DNA of 64,000 nt from Xylanimicrobium pachnodae JCM 13526 = NBRC 107786 (GTDB taxonomy: Bacteria > Actinomycetota > Actinomycetes > Actinomycetales > Cellulomonadaceae), in the NCBI GenBank assembly GCA_001592145.1, contig BCWJ01000004.1, forward strand, positions 124,001 to 188,000, read 5' to 3'. The notes under the pieces were generated by a model. The model saw only the letters and a list, made by a program, of their open reading frames with translations. It did no database searches and had not been told where the DNA came from. The position numbers and the translations under genes are program-made. Below, piece after piece: positions 63,999 to 64,000 of the stretch (position 1 is the first letter of the stretch; each line of letters opens with the position of its first letter).

Positions 63999-64000
63999 GC

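Overview
The window is chromosomal DNA from a high-GC Gram-positive bacterium, almost certainly an actinobacterium of the Micrococcales (Cellulomonadaceae/Promicromonosporaceae-like). The grounds are very high GC, frequent GTG starts, ATGA/GTGA stop-start overlaps, leaderless-type -10 boxes next to start codons, an MshB-type (mycothiol) deacetylase, actinobacterial-type DapD, a DUF3117 protein and a DasR-like regulon. The genus cannot be fixed from the sequence alone. No rRNA, tRNA, CRISPR array, prophage, insertion sequence or clear island was seen, and no stretch above 300 bases lacks a gene.

Layout. 1-3.2 kb: the efeUOB iron-uptake operon (efeU cut by the window edge). 3.2-5.1 kb: a small unknown gene and an LpdA-like flavoprotein. 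5.2-18.4 kb: a nucleoside block. punA and a phosphohexomutase-type gene lie on the plus strand. Facing them is a ten-gene minus-strand series: nucleoside-binding lipoprotein, ABC ATPase, two permeases, cdd, deoA, a papain/C39-like protein, a small acidic protein, add and deoC. Together these import nucleosides, deaminate and phosphorolyse them, and feed (deoxy)ribose phosphate to central metabolism. 18.5-23.5 kb: an M20 amidohydrolase and sdhCDAB. 23.6-27.7 kb: a TDT-family transporter, a YihY-like protein, a 2H phosphoesterase, trpS and tatB. 27.7-33.1 kb: a complete glucose/GlcNAc-family phosphotransferase system (EIIA, two EIIB, EIIC, EI, HPr) with a GntR/UTRA regulator and three DasR-type operators. 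33.2-43.1 kb: O-methyltransferase, DUF3117, folP2-like, LOG, dapE/dapD, a transglycosylase-like protein, a degenerate nuclease-fold protein, gltA, dapC and fdxA. 43.2-49.7 kb: tyrA, pheA, a PheA-like ACT protein, a VanW protein and a membrane protein. 49.7-52.6 kb: mshB and typA. 52.7 kb to the end: two oligopeptide/dipeptide-type ABC transporters, the second cut before its expected binding protein.

The gene content from typA through mshB to fdxA/dapC, and from dapE/dapD through LOG and folP2 to DUF3117 and the O-methyltransferase, resembles a neighbourhood I recall from mycobacteria, so most of the window looks like ancestral core. The points most worth a second look are: the dre-operator-controlled PTS regulon with two tandem EIIB genes; a papain/C39-like protein inside the nucleoside operon; a probable ATC start codon; a PD-(D/E)xK-like protein lacking its catalytic residues; a PheA-like ACT paralogue next to pheA; large insertions in one peptide permease and one fused ATPase; and structured RNA hairpins between binding-protein genes and the rest of their ABC operons.
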